The notes below the pieces were generated by a model. The model saw nothing but the letters and a program-made list of their open reading frames with translations, did not search any database and was not told the origin of the DNA. A stretch of 64,000 nucleotides of DNA from Cereibacter ovatus (GTDB lineage: Bacteria > Pseudomonadota > Alphaproteobacteria > Rhodobacterales > Rhodobacteraceae). The position numbers and the translations under genes were made by a program. The stretch lies in assembly GCF_900207575.1 (NCBI RefSeq), contig NZ_OAOQ01000007.1:62001-126000 (forward strand). Direction: 5' to 3'. Of the stretch, positions 43,273 to 52,364 are shown one piece after another; the stretch's first letter is position 1; each line of letters starts with the position of its first letter.

Positions 43273-45665
43273 TCGCGGCGGCACTGTCGGCGCTTTTGTC
43301 ACACTGGCGACGGCAGCCCCTGCAACTGGCGATGCTTTTGGCGGGGCTGGCGCTGGCCACCGCGCTCTGGTCCGGGGTGCAGGCGATCAACGCCGAGGCG
43401 CGGGCCAGCTACGACGCGGCCGCCGCCACCCTTGGGCAGGACCGGCTTGCCCGGATCGAGGCCGAAGGGCCGATCCCGCAGGATGTCTACATCGCCCTGC
43501 GCCGCGCCGGCTGGCCGGTGACGCCGGTGGTCGAGGGCCGCTTGCGACTGGACGAGGGCCGCAGCCTGCATCTGATCGGCATCGACCCGCTGACGCTGCC
43601 CGCCCCGGCGCAACAGGTCGATTTCGGGCAGGGCGACGCGCTTTTGCCGTTCCTGCGCCCGCCCGGCCTGCTGTTTGCCAATGCCGAGACGCTGGCCCGG
43701 ATCGACGGCGCCGCCCTGCCGCCGCTGCGGCTGGCCGATCGCCTGCCCCCCGGAACGGCGCTGGGCGACATCGGCCAGATCCAGCGCCTGCTGCGGATGG
43801 AGGGCCGGATCTCACATCTGCTGCTGGACCCCGAGGCAGCCCCCGGGCCGCTTCCGGCGCTGGCGCCGGGGCTGCGCCTGCTGCCCCCCGATCAGCGCAA
43901 CGAGGTTGCCCGCCTGACCGACAGTTTCCACCTGAACCTGACCGCCTTCGGGCTGTTGTCCTTTGCCGTTGGGCTGTTCATCGTCCATTCCGCCATCGGC
44001 CTTGCGTTCGAGCAACGCCGCCCGGTGTTCCGCACCCTGCGTGCGCTGGGGCTGACGGCGCGGATGCTGACCGGCCTGCTGCTGGCGGAACTGATGCTGC
44101 TGGCGGGGGTGGCCGGGCTGGCCGGGCTGGGCCTTGGCTATCTGGTGGCGGCGGCCCTGCTGCCCGATGTGGCGGCAACGCTACGCGGCCTGTATGGGGC
44201 GGAAGTGCCGGGAACGCTGACATTCCGGCCGGGATGGGCGGCGGCGGGGCTGGGGATTGCGGCGCTGGGAACGCTGGCCTCGGCCGCGCAGGGTCTGTGG
44301 CGGGTGGCGCGCCTGCCGGTGCTGGCGCCGGCGCAGCCGCGGGCCTGGGCCATGGCCTCGGCGCGGGCGATGCGGCGGCAGGGGCTGGCGGCGGGGGCGC
44401 TGCTGCTGGCGGCACTGGGCCTGCTGATCTGGGGCACGGGCATTGTCGCGGCCTTCGCGCTCTTGGCGGCGCTTTTGCTGGGGGCGGCGCTGCTGTTGCC
44501 GCTGATCCTGTCGGCGCTGCTGCGGGGGGCGACGCGGCTGGCGCGGGGGCCGATTGCGGAATGGTTCTGGGCCGACACGCGCCAGCAGCTTCCGGGCCTG
44601 TCACTGGCGCTGATGGCGCTTTTGCTGGCGCTGGCGGCGAATATCGGCGTGGGCACGATGGTATCCAGCTTTCGGCTGACCTTCACCGGCTGGCTGGACC
44701 AGCGCCTTGCGTTCGAGCTTTACCTGTCCGCCCCCGACGAGGCCACCGCCGCCCGCGTGACCGACTGGCTTCAGCCCCGCGCCGATGCCGTGCTGCCGAT
44801 CTTTCGCGCCGAAACCGAGGTGGCCGGCCGCCCCGCCCAGCTTTACGGCATGACCGACCATGCAACCTATCGCGACAACTGGCCACTGCTGGCCGCGGTG
44901 CCCGATGTCTGGGACCGGCTGGCCAGTGGCGACTGGGCGCTGGTGAACGAACAACTGGCCCGGCGCGAGGGGCTTTCCCCCGGCGACCCCCTGCACCTGC
45001 CGGGATGGCAGGGGCGGATCGCCGCGATCTACAGCGATTATGGCAACCCCTCGGCGCAGGTGATCGTCTCGACCGCGCGACTTCTGGCGCTTCACCCCGA
45101 GGTCGACCGCCGTCGCCACGGCATCCGCGTGGCCCCTGACCGCGCCGCGGCCCTGGCCGACGACATGCGCGCCACCTTCGACCTGCCCGAGGCCGCGCTG
45201 ATCGATCAGGCCAGCCTGAAGGGCTTTTCGGTGCAGGTGTTCGAACGCACCTTTGCGGTGACGGCGGCGCTGAACGTGCTGACGCTGGGGGTGGCGGGGC
45301 TGGCGATGTTTGCCAGCCTGATGACGCTGTCGGGGATGCGGCTGCCGCAGCTGGCGCCGGTCTGGGCGATGGGGCTGACGCGCAACCACCTGGCTTGGCT
45401 TGATTTTCTACGCACCCTTCTGCTGGCGGCGGCAACGATGGTGGCGGCGCTGCCGCTGGGGCTGGCGCTGGCATGGGTGCTGCTGGCGGTGGTGAATGTG
45501 CAGGCGTTCGGCTGGCGGCTGCCGATGCATGTGTTCCCGCTGGACTGGCTGCGGCTGGGGGCACTGGCGCTGTTGGCGGCGGCACTGGCGGCTGCGGTGC
45601 CGGTGCGGCGGCTGGCGCGGCTGGCGCCTGCGGATCTTCTACGGGTGTTTGCGAATGAACGTTAG
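43269..45665 (+). CDS. FtsX/MacB-type ABC transporter permease
   Basis: 798 residues. An N-terminal signal-anchor helix (LQLAMLLAGLALATALWSGV) precedes a periplasmic MacB-like region. Two FtsX blocks follow: LTAFGLLSFAVGLFIVHSAI to about residue 470, and LNVLTLGVAGLAMFASLMTL to the end, with further helices between (LLLAALGLLIWGTGIVAAFA). The large single chain takes the place of two permeases. It works with the upstream ATPase. The substrate is unknown; a lipoprotein or lipid role is likely from the family. Confidence 0.9.
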   Translation: MIAAALSALLSHWRRQPLQLAMLLAGLALATALWSGVQAINAEARASYDAAAATLGQDRLARIEAEGPIPQDVYIALRRAGWPVTPVVEGRLRLDEGRSLHLIGIDPLTLPAPAQQVDFGQGDALLPFLRPPGLLFANAETLARIDGAALPPLRLADRLPPGTALGDIGQIQRLLRMEGRISHLLLDPEAAPGPLPALAPGLRLLPPDQRNEVARLTDSFHLNLTAFGLLSFAVGLFIVHSAIGLAFEQRRPVFRTLRALGLTARMLTGLLLAELMLLAGVAGLAGLGLGYLVAAALLPDVAATLRGLYGAEVPGTLTFRPGWAAAGLGIAALGTLASAAQGLWRVARLPVLAPAQPRAWAMASARAMRRQGLAAGALLLAALGLLIWGTGIVAAFALLAALLLGAALLLPLILSALLRGATRLARGPIAEWFWADTRQQLPGLSLALMALLLALAANIGVGTMVSSFRLTFTGWLDQRLAFELYLSAPDEATAARVTDWLQPRADAVLPIFRAETEVAGRPAQLYGMTDHATYRDNWPLLAAVPDVWDRLASGDWALVNEQLARREGLSPGDPLHLPGWQGRIAAIYSDYGNPSAQVIVSTARLLALHPEVDRRRHGIRVAPDRAAALADDMRATFDLPEAALIDQASLKGFSVQVFERTFAVTAALNVLTLGVAGLAMFASLMTLSGMRLPQLAPVWAMGLTRNHLAWLDFLRTLLLAAATMVAALPLGLALAWVLLAVVNVQAFGWRLPMHVFPLDWLRLGALALLAAALAAAVPVRRLARLAPADLLRVFANER

Positions 45666-46704
45666 GATACTTGCGCTGTGCCTGTTCGCCAGCCCCGCCT
45701 TAGCGCAGGGCTTTGCCGGTCTGGGACAACAGGCCGAGGGCTTTGCCCTGCCCCGCCGCGGGGACGAGTTGACCTTTCCCCGCGATCATGGGGCGCATCC
45801 CGACTATCGCATCGAATGGTGGTATCTGACCGCCGTTCTGACCGGCGCCGATGGCGCCGACTATGGCATCCAGTGGACGCTGTTCCGGTCTGCCCTTGCG
45901 CCCGAGGCAGGCGAGGGCTGGGAAAGCCCGCAACTCTGGATGGCCCATGCGGCGCTGACCACGCCCGACGCCCATCATGTGGCCGAGAAACTGGCCCGCG
46001 GCGGCATCGGTCAGGCCGGGGTGACGCCCAGCCCCTTCGCGGCATGGATCGACGACTGGCAGATGCAGGGCCGGGCCGCCGCCGGCACGGATGCGATTTC
46101 GGCGCTGGATCTGACCGCCGGGGGCGCAGGCTTTTCCTATCGGCTGGCGCTGGACGCGCAGGGGCCGCTGGTGGCCCATGGTGACGGCGGCTATTCGGTG
46201 AAATCGGCGGCCGGGCAGGCAAGCTGGTATTATTCGCAACCCTTCTATGCCGTCACCGGCGATCTGGAGGTGGATGGCCGCGCGATCCCCGTCACAGGGC
46301 AGGCATGGCTGGACCGGGAATGGTCGTCGCAGCCTCTGGCCGAGGATCAGATCGGATGGGACTGGTTCTCGTTGATCTTCGACGACGGCGCCCGGTTGAT
46401 GGGGTTTCGGCTGCGCGATGCGGGCGCGGGCTTCACCAGCGCAACATGGATCGCCCCGGACGGCACCCCCGAACCCATGGCCCCCGGCGCGTTGCGGGTC
46501 ACGCCGCTGCGCAAGGCGCAGGTGGCCGGGCGGCAGATCCCGGTGGACTGGCGGGTGGAACTGCCGGACAAGGCGGTGGATGTCACCGTATCGGCACTGA
46601 ACGATGCGGCATGGATGGGCACCACCGTGCCCTATTGGGAAGGGCCGATCGCGGTCACCGGCAGCCATTCGGGGCGCGGCTATCTTGAGATGACCGGCTA
46701 TTGA
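45655..46704 (+). CDS. Secreted AttH/CrtC-like lipocalin-domain protein
   Basis: 349 residues with a signal peptide (MNVRILALCLFASPALAQ). The mature part begins FALPRRGDELTFPRDHGAHP, then YRIEWWYLTAVLTGADG and GIQWTLFRSAL. Later blocks are GQAWLDREWSSQPL and GWDWFSLIFDDGARLMGFRL. This pattern belongs to the AttH/CrtC (hydroxyneurosporene-synthase-like) lipocalin family. AttH proteins are secreted partners of AttEFG-type ABC systems, which fits the upstream ATPase and permease (11-bp overlap). A direct carotenoid role is not implied here. Confidence 0.88.
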   Translation: MNVRILALCLFASPALAQGFAGLGQQAEGFALPRRGDELTFPRDHGAHPDYRIEWWYLTAVLTGADGADYGIQWTLFRSALAPEAGEGWESPQLWMAHAALTTPDAHHVAEKLARGGIGQAGVTPSPFAAWIDDWQMQGRAAAGTDAISALDLTAGGAGFSYRLALDAQGPLVAHGDGGYSVKSAAGQASWYYSQPFYAVTGDLEVDGRAIPVTGQAWLDREWSSQPLAEDQIGWDWFSLIFDDGARLMGFRLRDAGAGFTSATWIAPDGTPEPMAPGALRVTPLRKAQVAGRQIPVDWRVELPDKAVDVTVSALNDAAWMGTTVPYWEGPIAVTGSHSGRGYLEMTGY

Positions 46705-46738
46705 AAGGGCGCCTCGGCACGGTGCCGGGCGCCCCTTT
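46704..46738. terminator. Terminator of the ABC exporter operon
   Basis: AAAGGGCGCC, then CGGCAC/GTGCCG, then GGCGCCCCTTT (46704-46738) form a long stem with a one-base bulge and A/T ends. It starts at the AttH-like stop codon and also faces the convergent DUF6455 gene. Confidence 0.8.
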
Positions 46739-46760
46739 CGCCTGTCCGGGCAACGGTTGG

Positions 46761-47126
46761 TCAGTGCAGGACCGGATGCCGGGCCATGTAGTCATAGGTC
46801 CGGGCGTTCGGGCAAAAGCCGCAATCCTCGGGGCGCAGATGATCGGCATCGGCCAGCGCGCATTTGCAGGCCTTCACGCTGCCGCAATGGGTGCAGACCT
46901 CCAGCAGGTCCAGATAATCGGCATAGTCATGTTGCAGCGCCACCGGATCAAGGCCGAACACCTGCGCCATCTGCAACAGACGGTCGCCGACATTCTCGGG
47001 CATCCGGGCAAACTGTTCGATCTGCCAGCGCGTGATGCCAAGATCTTCCAGATCGCGGTCGGTCAGCGCGTGAACCTCTTGCAGCCGGTGCCATTGATCG
47101 AAGAAGGCGCGAACTCGTTCCAGCAT
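46761..47126 (-). CDS. DUF6455-like small Cys-rich protein
   Basis: 121 residues from ATG 47126 (MLERVRAFFDQWHRLQEVHA). The LTDRDLEDLGITRWQI segment is of the DUF1127/DUF6455 type, and the C-terminal half has Cys pairs (VCTHCGSVKACKC, EDCGFC). I prefer this start because it gives the family-like N-terminus, has a good ribosome site (AAGGGGA), and leaves room for a transcript starting 41-42 bp from an FNR-type box. ATG 47162 would be 12 codons longer. Confidence 0.65.
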   Translation of the reverse strand: MLERVRAFFDQWHRLQEVHALTDRDLEDLGITRWQIEQFARMPENVGDRLLQMAQVFGLDPVALQHDYADYLDLLEVCTHCGSVKACKCALADADHLRPEDCGFCPNARTYDYMARHPVLH

Positions 47127-47191
47127 GGCGATTCCCCTTGGGTCATTCTGTTTCGTCGCCATCGAAGTACCCTTTTCTCACACCGGGAAAC

Positions 47192-47205
47192 TTGATCCTG
47201 GTCAA
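47192..47205. promoter_or_regulatory. FNR/FnrL-type box
   Basis: TTGATCCTGGTCAA, one mismatch from TTGAT-N4-ATCAA. Its centre (47198.5) would put an activated start site near 47157, 31 bp before the ATG at 47126. It suggests oxygen-responsive control of the DUF6455-like gene by FnrL. Confidence 0.65.
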
Positions 47206-47219
47206 GAAAGTTTACCAAT

Positions 47220-47870
47220 TTAGCCGGTGAGATGTCGCAGCCCCTGCGTCACATCCGTGCGGACCGCCAGCCGCAAACCCGGCTCATCCCCCGCGCGCAG
47301 CGCGGCCAGGATGCTGCGGTGATGCTGGGGCGGCTCGTTCCGGCGCAGGCGGCCATACAGCGCCCGCATCGTGGGGCCCAGTTGCAGCCAGACCGTTTCC
47401 GCAATGGCCAGCATCGCCGGCGCCTGTGCGCGCAGGTAAAGCGTGCGGTGAAATTCCAGATTGGTGCGGATATAGGCCACGGCATCGGCCTTCACCACCG
47501 CCTCGGCATTGGCGGCATTGATCGCGGTCAGCCGGTCGATCAGCGCGAAATGCGCCCGCGGCAGGGCGCGGGCGGCCAGTTCCGGCTCCAGCAGGGCGCG
47601 AATCGCGGACAACTCCTCGATCCGCTCGGGCGACAGTTCCGGCGTCGCCACCCGCCCGGACGAAGACAACGACAGCGCCCCTTCGGCCACCAGCCGGCGA
47701 ACCGCCTCGCGCGCCGGGGTCATCGAGACGCCAAAGGTCTTGGCCAGCCCGCGCAGCGTCAGCGCCTGCCCCGGCGCGATCTCGCCATGCATGACCTGTG
47801 CGCGCAGGCTGCGGTAAAGCCGCTCATGCGCCGAAGCGGTCAGGTCGGAAGGGCGGACTTGGGTCACCAT
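47220..47870 (-). CDS. GntR/FadR-family regulator
   Basis: 216 residues. The winged helix spans LYRSLRAQVMHGEIAPGQAL and SMTPAREAVRRLVAEGAL; the C-terminal FCD ligand domain shows EELSAIRALLEPELAARAL, NLEFHRTLYLRA and HHRSILAALRAGD (metal-binding acidic/His residues). FCD regulators sense organic acids. Upstream on the same strand is the YgjP-like gene; no target operon is obvious. Confidence 0.9.
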   Translation of the reverse strand: MVTQVRPSDLTASAHERLYRSLRAQVMHGEIAPGQALTLRGLAKTFGVSMTPAREAVRRLVAEGALSLSSSGRVATPELSPERIEELSAIRALLEPELAARALPRAHFALIDRLTAINAANAEAVVKADAVAYIRTNLEFHRTLYLRAQAPAMLAIAETVWLQLGPTMRALYGRLRRNEPPQHHRSILAALRAGDEPGLRLAVRTDVTQGLRHLTG

Positions 47871-47903
47871 GCGCGCCAGCCAAGCACCGCCCTGCCGCTG
47901 CGG

Positions 47904-48590
47904 TCAATCCCCGAAACGGAAGCCGTGCAGCACCTGCCCCTGCCGCTTCAGCCAGATCCGGTGCGGCTGATAGCCCGGCATCAGCCGCCCGACCACCGCC
48001 CAGAACGCGGGCGAATGGTTCATCTCGGCCAGATGGGCCACCTCATGCGCGGCGACGTAGTCCAGCACCTCGGGCGGGGCAAGGATCAACCGCCACGAGA
48101 ACATCAGGCTGCCATCCGCGGTGCAAGACCCCCAGCGCGACCGCGTGTCGCGCAGGGTCAGCCGCGCATAGGGCCGCCCCAACGCCGCCGCGTGGCGGTC
48201 GCAGGCCGCGGCCAGCCGGTCGCGCGCCCGCAGGCGCAGAAAGGCCGCCAGCCGCGCCGCCACCCGGTCCGGATCGCCCGGCACCAGCAGCGAATCGCCC
48301 TCGATCCGCACCAGACGGCCGGTTCCCGGCTGCACGAGAAGCGCCCGCCCCTCGACCGGAAGCCGTGTGCCAAGACCGACCGGGGCGGTCTGCGGCACGC
48401 TTTCCAGCGCGGTGCGAATCCAGTCCTGATGATCGCGGGCGAAGGCCAGCGCCTCGGATTCGCGGGCACGCTGGGGCAGCGTCAGCGTCACGCGCCCGTC
48501 AAGCCGCGACACGCGCAGCGAAAAGCGCCGGGCACGCCCGGAACGGCGCAGGGTGATCTCGACGGGGGGCGGGCCGGGCAAGACGGGCAT
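47904..48590 (-). CDS. YgjP-like zinc metallopeptidase domain protein
   Basis: 228 residues. The C-terminal half has the motif AAHEVAHLAEMNHSPAFW (HExxH plus third ligand), after LTLRDTRSRWGSCTADGSL, the usual YgjP/M48-type block. The N-terminus (PVEITLRRSGRARRFSLRVS) is the conserved beta region. ATG 48590 gives the family start. Substrate unknown. Confidence 0.88.
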   Translation of the reverse strand: MPVLPGPPPVEITLRRSGRARRFSLRVSRLDGRVTLTLPQRARESEALAFARDHQDWIRTALESVPQTAPVGLGTRLPVEGRALLVQPGTGRLVRIEGDSLLVPGDPDRVAARLAAFLRLRARDRLAAACDRHAAALGRPYARLTLRDTRSRWGSCTADGSLMFSWRLILAPPEVLDYVAAHEVAHLAEMNHSPAFWAVVGRLMPGYQPHRIWLKRQGQVLHGFRFGD

Positions 48591-48746
48591 CGGGGGCTCC
48601 TTCAGGCGGCAGATTAGCGGCGGCGCGGGCAGAGAAAAGCCCTGAAAATCCCGGGTTTCCGCGCGGGGCGAAAGGCTTTGACAGCGCGGGGGGCTTGTGG
48701 CATGGCTCCTCAATTCTGCATCAGACAGCCTTGCAAGGGGATCACC

Positions 48747-49082
48747 ATGCCCAAGGAAGAATGGGGCACGAAGCGCATTTGCCCGACCACCGGGAAGCGT
48801 TTCTACGACCTCAACCGTAACCCCGTCGTCAGCCCCTACACCGGCGAGGTGGTGGATATCGAAAGCGCCCGCCGCAAGGCGGTGGCTGCCGTCATCTCGC
48901 GCGTGGCGCCCGAGAAGGACGAAGACCTTCTGGTGGACGATCTCGAGGCCGAGGACGATCTGCTTGACGCCGAAGCGCCCGAAGATACGGACGTCGACGA
49001 CGACCTGCTGGAAGACGACGCCGACGACAACGTGTCGCTCGACGATCTGGCCGATGTGGCCGGCGACGACGAAGAAAGCTGA
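48747..49082 (+). CDS. TIGR02300 (FYDLN acid) family protein
   Basis: 111 residues. Conserved start MPKEEWGTKRICPTTGKRFY continuing into DLNRNPVVSPYTGE, followed by an extremely acidic Asp/Glu tail. Small alphaproteobacterial family of unknown function, named after its FYDLN motif. Ribosome site AAGGGG lies 9 bases upstream. Confidence 0.88.
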   Translation: MPKEEWGTKRICPTTGKRFYDLNRNPVVSPYTGEVVDIESARRKAVAAVISRVAPEKDEDLLVDDLEAEDDLLDAEAPEDTDVDDDLLEDDADDNVSLDDLADVAGDDEES

Positions 49083-49089
49083 TTGCTGT

Positions 49090-49120
49090 CGGGGGGCGAA
49101 TTTTCCTCTTGCGCCCCCCG
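49090..49120 (+). terminator. Stem-loop after TIGR02300 gene
   Basis: CGGGGGGCG (49090-49098) pairs with CGCCCCCCG (49112-49120) around a T-rich 13-base loop, 8 bp past the stop codon. Confidence 0.6.
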
Positions 49121-49201
49121 CCGCGAGATTCTAGATAGCCCGGGCGAAGCGGGAACGGTTCGCAAAACCCAAGCAGGCCGGCAACGGTTTGCACCTCCGG
49201 T

Positions 49202-49277
<76 letters not shown>

Positions 49278-49522
49278 AAAAACCAGCACGCAGACGCACT
49301 GTAAATCATCCTTCGGGATGCACGGCATTCAGCTCGTTGTTTTCCTGAGCCCTGCCTTCGGATCGGATCGGCGCCCCATCGTGCCGCGCTGATACGAACG
49401 GCCCGCGACATCGGTGCAGACAGTGTGACCGACAGTTTCGGCGGAAATCGCGCGCGAACTCGGCTAGGCTTGCGCCCATATCATCGCGGAACGCCAGGCA
49501 ACCACACAAGGATCACCCCGCA

Positions 49523-50485
49523 ATGCAAGATGCGCTCGTCATTGCGACGCCGACTCTGCTGACGGCGTGCGCCCTTCGGGGTTGGCTGGGGGCAGGGCAC
49601 CGGGTTGCCGAACTGTGGTGCTGCGAACCGCAAAGCGGCTTTCTGCGCCCGCCACGCAGCCTTGCCGGCCGGCTCTTCCCCGACTTCGACGCCGTGCGCA
49701 TCGTCCGGCAGGCCGGGATCAAGGTCAGGCCCTGCCCGCCCCTGCGCCACTGGGCCGAGGCGGCGGGCGCCGCCCGCGCCACCGGCGCCGATGTGCTTGT
49801 GACCCTGATGACGATGCAGATCGTTCCCGATGCGCTGCTGGACGTCTTTGGCCCGCGCGCGGTGAACCTGCACCCCGCCCTTCTGCCGCATTATCGCGGT
49901 CCGGCGCCCCGGGTGGGGATGCTCTTTGACGGCGAGGCCGACCGCCATGGCGGGGTGACGCTGCATGTCCTTGCCCCCGCCATCGACGAGGGGGCGATCA
50001 TCGCGCACTCTGCCTGCCCGCGGTCGGCCGCAGGCAACCTGTTCCAGTGGGATCACCAGATTGCCGCGGCGGCGGGGCGGCTTATGGCCAGGGATCTGCC
50101 CCGCTACCTGCGCGGCGAGATCGCCGCCCGACCGCAGGCCGCAGGTCAGGGCAGCTACCGCCGTCTTGGCCGGGGCGAGGCCGATCTTGGCCCGCATCTC
50201 GACCTGACAGAGACCCGCCGCCGGTTCGCGGCCTTCGGCCCGCATCATCTGCACCGCTGGGTCGGGGCTGACGGGCAGACAGTGCAGGTCACCGGCCTTG
50301 TGGCGGTGCAGGGCGGGCGCAGCGGCACGCCGGACCGCCTGACCGCAGCCAGCTTCCAGACCGATCTGCGCGATGCGCGGGTGGTCTTCCGCCGTCGCTC
50401 GCCGCTGTTCCAGATCCGGCGCACCGCCGCGCGTCTGGCCGCGATGCGGGACGCCCGGCAGCGCCTGCACGAAAAGGAGCATTGA
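49523..50485 (+). CDS. Formyltransferase-family protein (Fmt-like N-domain)
   Basis: 320 residues. The formyl-transferase core shows ATGADVLVTLMTMQIVPDAL, AVNLHPALLPHYRGPAPRVG (catalytic Asn/His) and VTLHVLAPAIDEGAII, where the catalytic Asp is in the AIDEGAI segment. A more variable C-terminal half follows. It should transfer a formyl group from N10-formyl-THF to an amine, by analogy with ArnA or Fmt. As the first gene of a surface-type cluster it may formylate an amino sugar or aminoacyl group; the substrate is inference. The next gene starts 2 bp after its stop. Confidence 0.82.
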   Translation: MQDALVIATPTLLTACALRGWLGAGHRVAELWCCEPQSGFLRPPRSLAGRLFPDFDAVRIVRQAGIKVRPCPPLRHWAEAAGAARATGADVLVTLMTMQIVPDALLDVFGPRAVNLHPALLPHYRGPAPRVGMLFDGEADRHGGVTLHVLAPAIDEGAIIAHSACPRSAAGNLFQWDHQIAAAAGRLMARDLPRYLRGEIAARPQAAGQGSYRRLGRGEADLGPHLDLTETRRRFAAFGPHHLHRWVGADGQTVQVTGLVAVQGGRSGTPDRLTAASFQTDLRDARVVFRRRSPLFQIRRTAARLAAMRDARQRLHEKEH

Positions 50486-50487
50486 TC

Positions 50488-51642
50488 GTGCCCCCGCAAC
50501 CGCTTCGGCTGGCGTTCGCCCCGCAGACCGATCCGGCCGAGATCCGGGTGCGGATCGCCGCTGGCCCGCACCAGCTTGGCACCGCGCGCTTCACCTGCCG
50601 GACCGGGCAGAGGCTGACGCCGACGGCCGATGCGCTGCTGTGTCTTGGGCTTTATCCGGCATCCGAGACCGGCACCGCGCTGGAGATCGACGGCGCGGTG
50701 GATGCCGGGCTGCTGTCGCGGGCCGCTACGATCACGGGGATGTTCCGCGACTGGTGGCCGGGCTGCCGCAGCGTTCCCGTCTCGGCGCAGCGGGCGGCCC
50801 CACGGACCGCCCCGCCGGCAGACGGCACGGCGGCCTTTTATTCGGGCGGCATCGATTCAAGTTTCACGCTTGCGGACGCGCTGCCGCGACTGACCGCCAT
50901 CGTCACGCTGCTGGGGGTGGACGTGCCGCTGTCGGACCAAGAGGGCTGCGCCCGGATGGAAGCGATGTGCCGCGACGTGGCCGCCCGGCTGGGGATCGAG
51001 GCGGTGGTGATCGAAACCGACATCCGCCAGAAATTCCACCGCCATGCCAGCTGGATCGAATTCCACGGCTCGGCCCTGGCCGCGATCGGGCATCTGCTGT
51101 CAGGCCGAATCGGGCGTATCCTGATCGCCGCGTCCGGGGACGAAAAGGCATGGGGTGCGCCCTGGGGATCGCATCCGGGGCTTGATCCGCTGTTTGGCTC
51201 GGCCGCGCTGACGATCGAGCATCACGGGCTGGTGGCGCGGGTCGACAAGATCGCCCGCATCGCGCCGAACGATGCGCTGATGCATCACCTGCGGGTCTGC
51301 AACGTCGCGCGCCACAACTGCGGCGTTTGCGACAAATGCACCTTCGCCATGCGGGCGCTGGCCATTCTGGGTGCCTCGGGCCGGGCCCCCACCTTTCCGC
51401 CTGCGGTGCCGGGACAGGGGCGGTTCAAGATCACCGACGACGCCTTCCTGAGCGAGATGGAAAAGCTGCGCGCACGGGCCGAGGAAGCCAGCGACGCGAC
51501 CACCTTCCTGCCCGAAATCGACCGCGCCATCGCCGTCTATCGGCGCAAACGCCTTTGGCGCCGCGGCTTTGGGCTTGAGTCCCTTCCGGCAAGGTTGCGT
51601 GTGGCCAAGCATCGGTGGCGCTGGCACAAGGACTCGCCATGA
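50488..51642 (+). CDS. PP-loop ATPase with QueC-like zinc motif
   Basis: 384 residues from GTG 50488, placed 8 bases after AAGGAG; a TTG at 50482 is too close to that site. The N-terminal 110 residues are of unknown fold. The PP-loop AFYSGGIDSSFTLADAL begins at residue 116, with further ATP-domain blocks after it. A four-Cys zinc site follows (C271, C278, C281, C284 in VCNVARHNCGVCDKC). It resembles QueC/ExsB domains that adenylate and amidate carbonyl groups, but no queuosine genes are near. It is coupled to the GT25 gene (ATGA), so a small-molecule or polymer-modifying amidation is plausible. Confidence 0.75.
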   Translation: MPPQPLRLAFAPQTDPAEIRVRIAAGPHQLGTARFTCRTGQRLTPTADALLCLGLYPASETGTALEIDGAVDAGLLSRAATITGMFRDWWPGCRSVPVSAQRAAPRTAPPADGTAAFYSGGIDSSFTLADALPRLTAIVTLLGVDVPLSDQEGCARMEAMCRDVAARLGIEAVVIETDIRQKFHRHASWIEFHGSALAAIGHLLSGRIGRILIAASGDEKAWGAPWGSHPGLDPLFGSAALTIEHHGLVARVDKIARIAPNDALMHHLRVCNVARHNCGVCDKCTFAMRALAILGASGRAPTFPPAVPGQGRFKITDDAFLSEMEKLRARAEEASDATTFLPEIDRAIAVYRRKRLWRRGFGLESLPARLRVAKHRWRWHKDSP

Positions 51643-52364
51643 TCGACATCGCCAGTTTCGTGATCCATCTTGACCGCGCCGAGGGCCGACTCCCCAATGT
51701 CGCCAACCTGCTGGACCGGCTGGGCCCTGCGGCGGAACAGTTGCAGGCCGTTGACGGCACGCAGATGAGCGCGGACGAGATCGCCCGTCATATCGGCGGC
51801 GCCTTCCTGCCGCGCTATCCGTTTCCCCTGCGTCGGGCCGAGGTGGCGACCTTTCTCAGCCATCGCCGCAGTTGGCAACGCATCGTGGACAGGGCGCTGC
51901 CGATGGCCCTTGTGATCGAGGATGACGCGACACTTGGCCCCGGGTTCGAACCGGCACTGGCGCTGGCGCTGCGGCATGTGACGGACGGGATGCTGATCCG
52001 CTTTCCGGTCAAGCGACGCGAACGGTTCCGGCAGATCCTGGCCAAAGACGGCGGCATCCGCCTTGGCCGACCGCGGACCGTGGCCCTTGGGATGCAGACG
52101 CAACTGGTGACGCAGGGCGCGGCGCGGCAGCTTCTGGCCATGACCGACCGCTTCGACAGGCCGGTGGATACCTTCCTGCAAGCGCGGTGGATTCACCACA
52201 CCGATGTCCTGTCGGTGCTGCCATCGGGGGTGGGCGAAATGTCCGGCCGCCTTGGGGGCAGCCTGATCGGCGAAAAGGTCGGGCTGCTTGACCGGCTGCG
52301 GCGCGAGTTGCGACGCCCGGTGTTCCGTCTGGCCACGGCGATCCGGTCGCGGACCTGCCCATGA
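51639..52364 (+). CDS. Glycosyltransferase family 25 (LPS type)
   Basis: 241 residues. Begins IDIASFVIHLDRAEGRLPNV, a GT25 start. It has AVDGTQMSADEIARHI, GEIA-type RAEVATFLSHRRSWQRIV and the acidic metal-binding VIEDDATLGPGFEPAL. GT25 enzymes add galactose or similar sugars to LPS or other glycans. It overlaps neighbours on both sides by ATGA. Confidence 0.85.
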   Translation: MIDIASFVIHLDRAEGRLPNVANLLDRLGPAAEQLQAVDGTQMSADEIARHIGGAFLPRYPFPLRRAEVATFLSHRRSWQRIVDRALPMALVIEDDATLGPGFEPALALALRHVTDGMLIRFPVKRRERFRQILAKDGGIRLGRPRTVALGMQTQLVTQGAARQLLAMTDRFDRPVDTFLQARWIHHTDVLSVLPSGVGEMSGRLGGSLIGEKVGLLDRLRRELRRPVFRLATAIRSRTCP

